Below, one piece after another: positions 5,694-5,959 of a stretch of 5,959 bases of DNA. Every line of letters begins with the position of its first letter. Within the stretch, counting starts at the first letter, position 1. A model generated the notes under the pieces. It was not told the DNA's origin and ran no database searches. It was given only the letters and a program-made list of their open reading frames with translations. The stretch is taken from the NCBI GenBank assembly GCA_040756745.1, contig JBFLYO010000064.1:1-5959 (forward strand), given 5' to 3'. Source of the DNA: JBFLYO01 sp040756745 (GTDB taxonomy: Bacteria; Bacteroidota; Ignavibacteria; UBA10030; UBA6906). Made by a program: the position numbers and the translations under genes.

Positions 5694-5959
5694 ATGAAAG
5701 GCAGAAGCATTATACACTGATTGTCGTGGCCGCACTTTGCTCGTTCATCGTCGGCTGCGCCACCATGAGCGACTTCCTCAAGAGCAAGGATGAGGGGACG
5801 GTAATGACGTACCCCGTCGCATCAGACCAGGCCTGGGAGATCGCCATGACCGTGCTGCGATGGGAAAGGTGCGAGACGATTGAAGAGCATCGCACCTCGG
5901 GCCACATGCTCACCACAGTGGGCGAAAACCTCATCTCCGCCGGCCGACACCCTGTTCCG
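5694..5959 (+). CDS. Putative lipoprotein, 3' truncated by window, with an apparent one-base deletion just after the start codon
   Basis: The frame that looks protein-coding reads RQKHYTLIVVAALCSFIVGC from about 5699, then ATMSDFLKSKDEGTV and onward to the window edge. It has a lipoprotein signal peptide with lipobox I-V-G-C (Cys codon 5756-5758). The well-placed ATG 5694 is one frame away and ends at TGA 5718. Adding one A to the AAA at 5697-5699 would give MKRQKHYTLIV and restore a textbook signal peptide, so a one-base loss in this A-run is the simplest explanation. In-frame alternatives are TTG 5672 (no ribosome binding site) or ATG 5765 (which would lose the signal peptide). The mature part (YPVASDQAWEIAMTVLRW, then EEHRTSGHMLTTVGENL) has the look of small envelope lipoproteins, but I do not recognise the family. 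It lies 31 nt after the glycosidase gene. Confidence 0.65.

Overview
The window is about 6 kb of bacterial chromosome with moderately high GC. Nearly every gene encodes an exported, lipid-anchored or outer-membrane protein, so the host is a Gram-negative bacterium. The phylum cannot be fixed. The regulator's N-terminus, the relaxed lipoboxes and the porin suggest the Bacteroidota/Chlorobi/Ignavibacteria neighbourhood, but the one well-defined promoter pair uses ordinary sigma70-like hexamers (TTGACA/TAGATT) rather than the typical Bacteroidales -33/-7 pattern. No rRNA, tRNA, insertion sequence or CRISPR array was seen.

Left part (1-1149, + strand): the lysine/arginine-rich end of a gene that enters from outside the window; a SnoaL/DUF4440-like exported protein (172-666) with a very good intrinsic terminator at 704-740; a doubtful ORF (674-958) that runs across that terminator; and a 64-residue two-helix membrane protein (955-1149) with a strong ribosome binding site.

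Centre (1169-4037, - strand): a tight three-gene operon read right to left. It encodes a lipoprotein di-haem oxidoreductase of the DHOR/DUF1111 family, then a Tat-exported stand-alone Rieske [2Fe-2S] protein, then an outer-membrane porin-like beta-barrel. The gaps are 2 nt and a 4-base ATGA overlap. The operon converges with the small membrane-protein gene across 19 bp.

Right part (4146-5959, + strand): a DtxR/MntR-family metalloregulator, a phosphodiester glycosidase-family exported protein, and the start of a lipoprotein gene whose start codon is out of frame with its body by one base. The three are spaced by about 30 nt and may be co-transcribed.

The most interesting piece is the 108-bp divergent region between the regulator and the redox operon. 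It holds a perfect 16-bp palindrome, GTTAGATTAATCTAAC. The two halves of this palindrome contain the -10 hexamers of two oppositely directed, fully overlapping promoters. The simplest reading is that the metal-sensing regulator controls itself and the haem/Rieske/porin operon from one operator. The three operon products would then form a metal-responsive envelope redox module, possibly for iron or manganese redox conversion and uptake. That function is inference; the gene families and DNA sites are read from the sequence.
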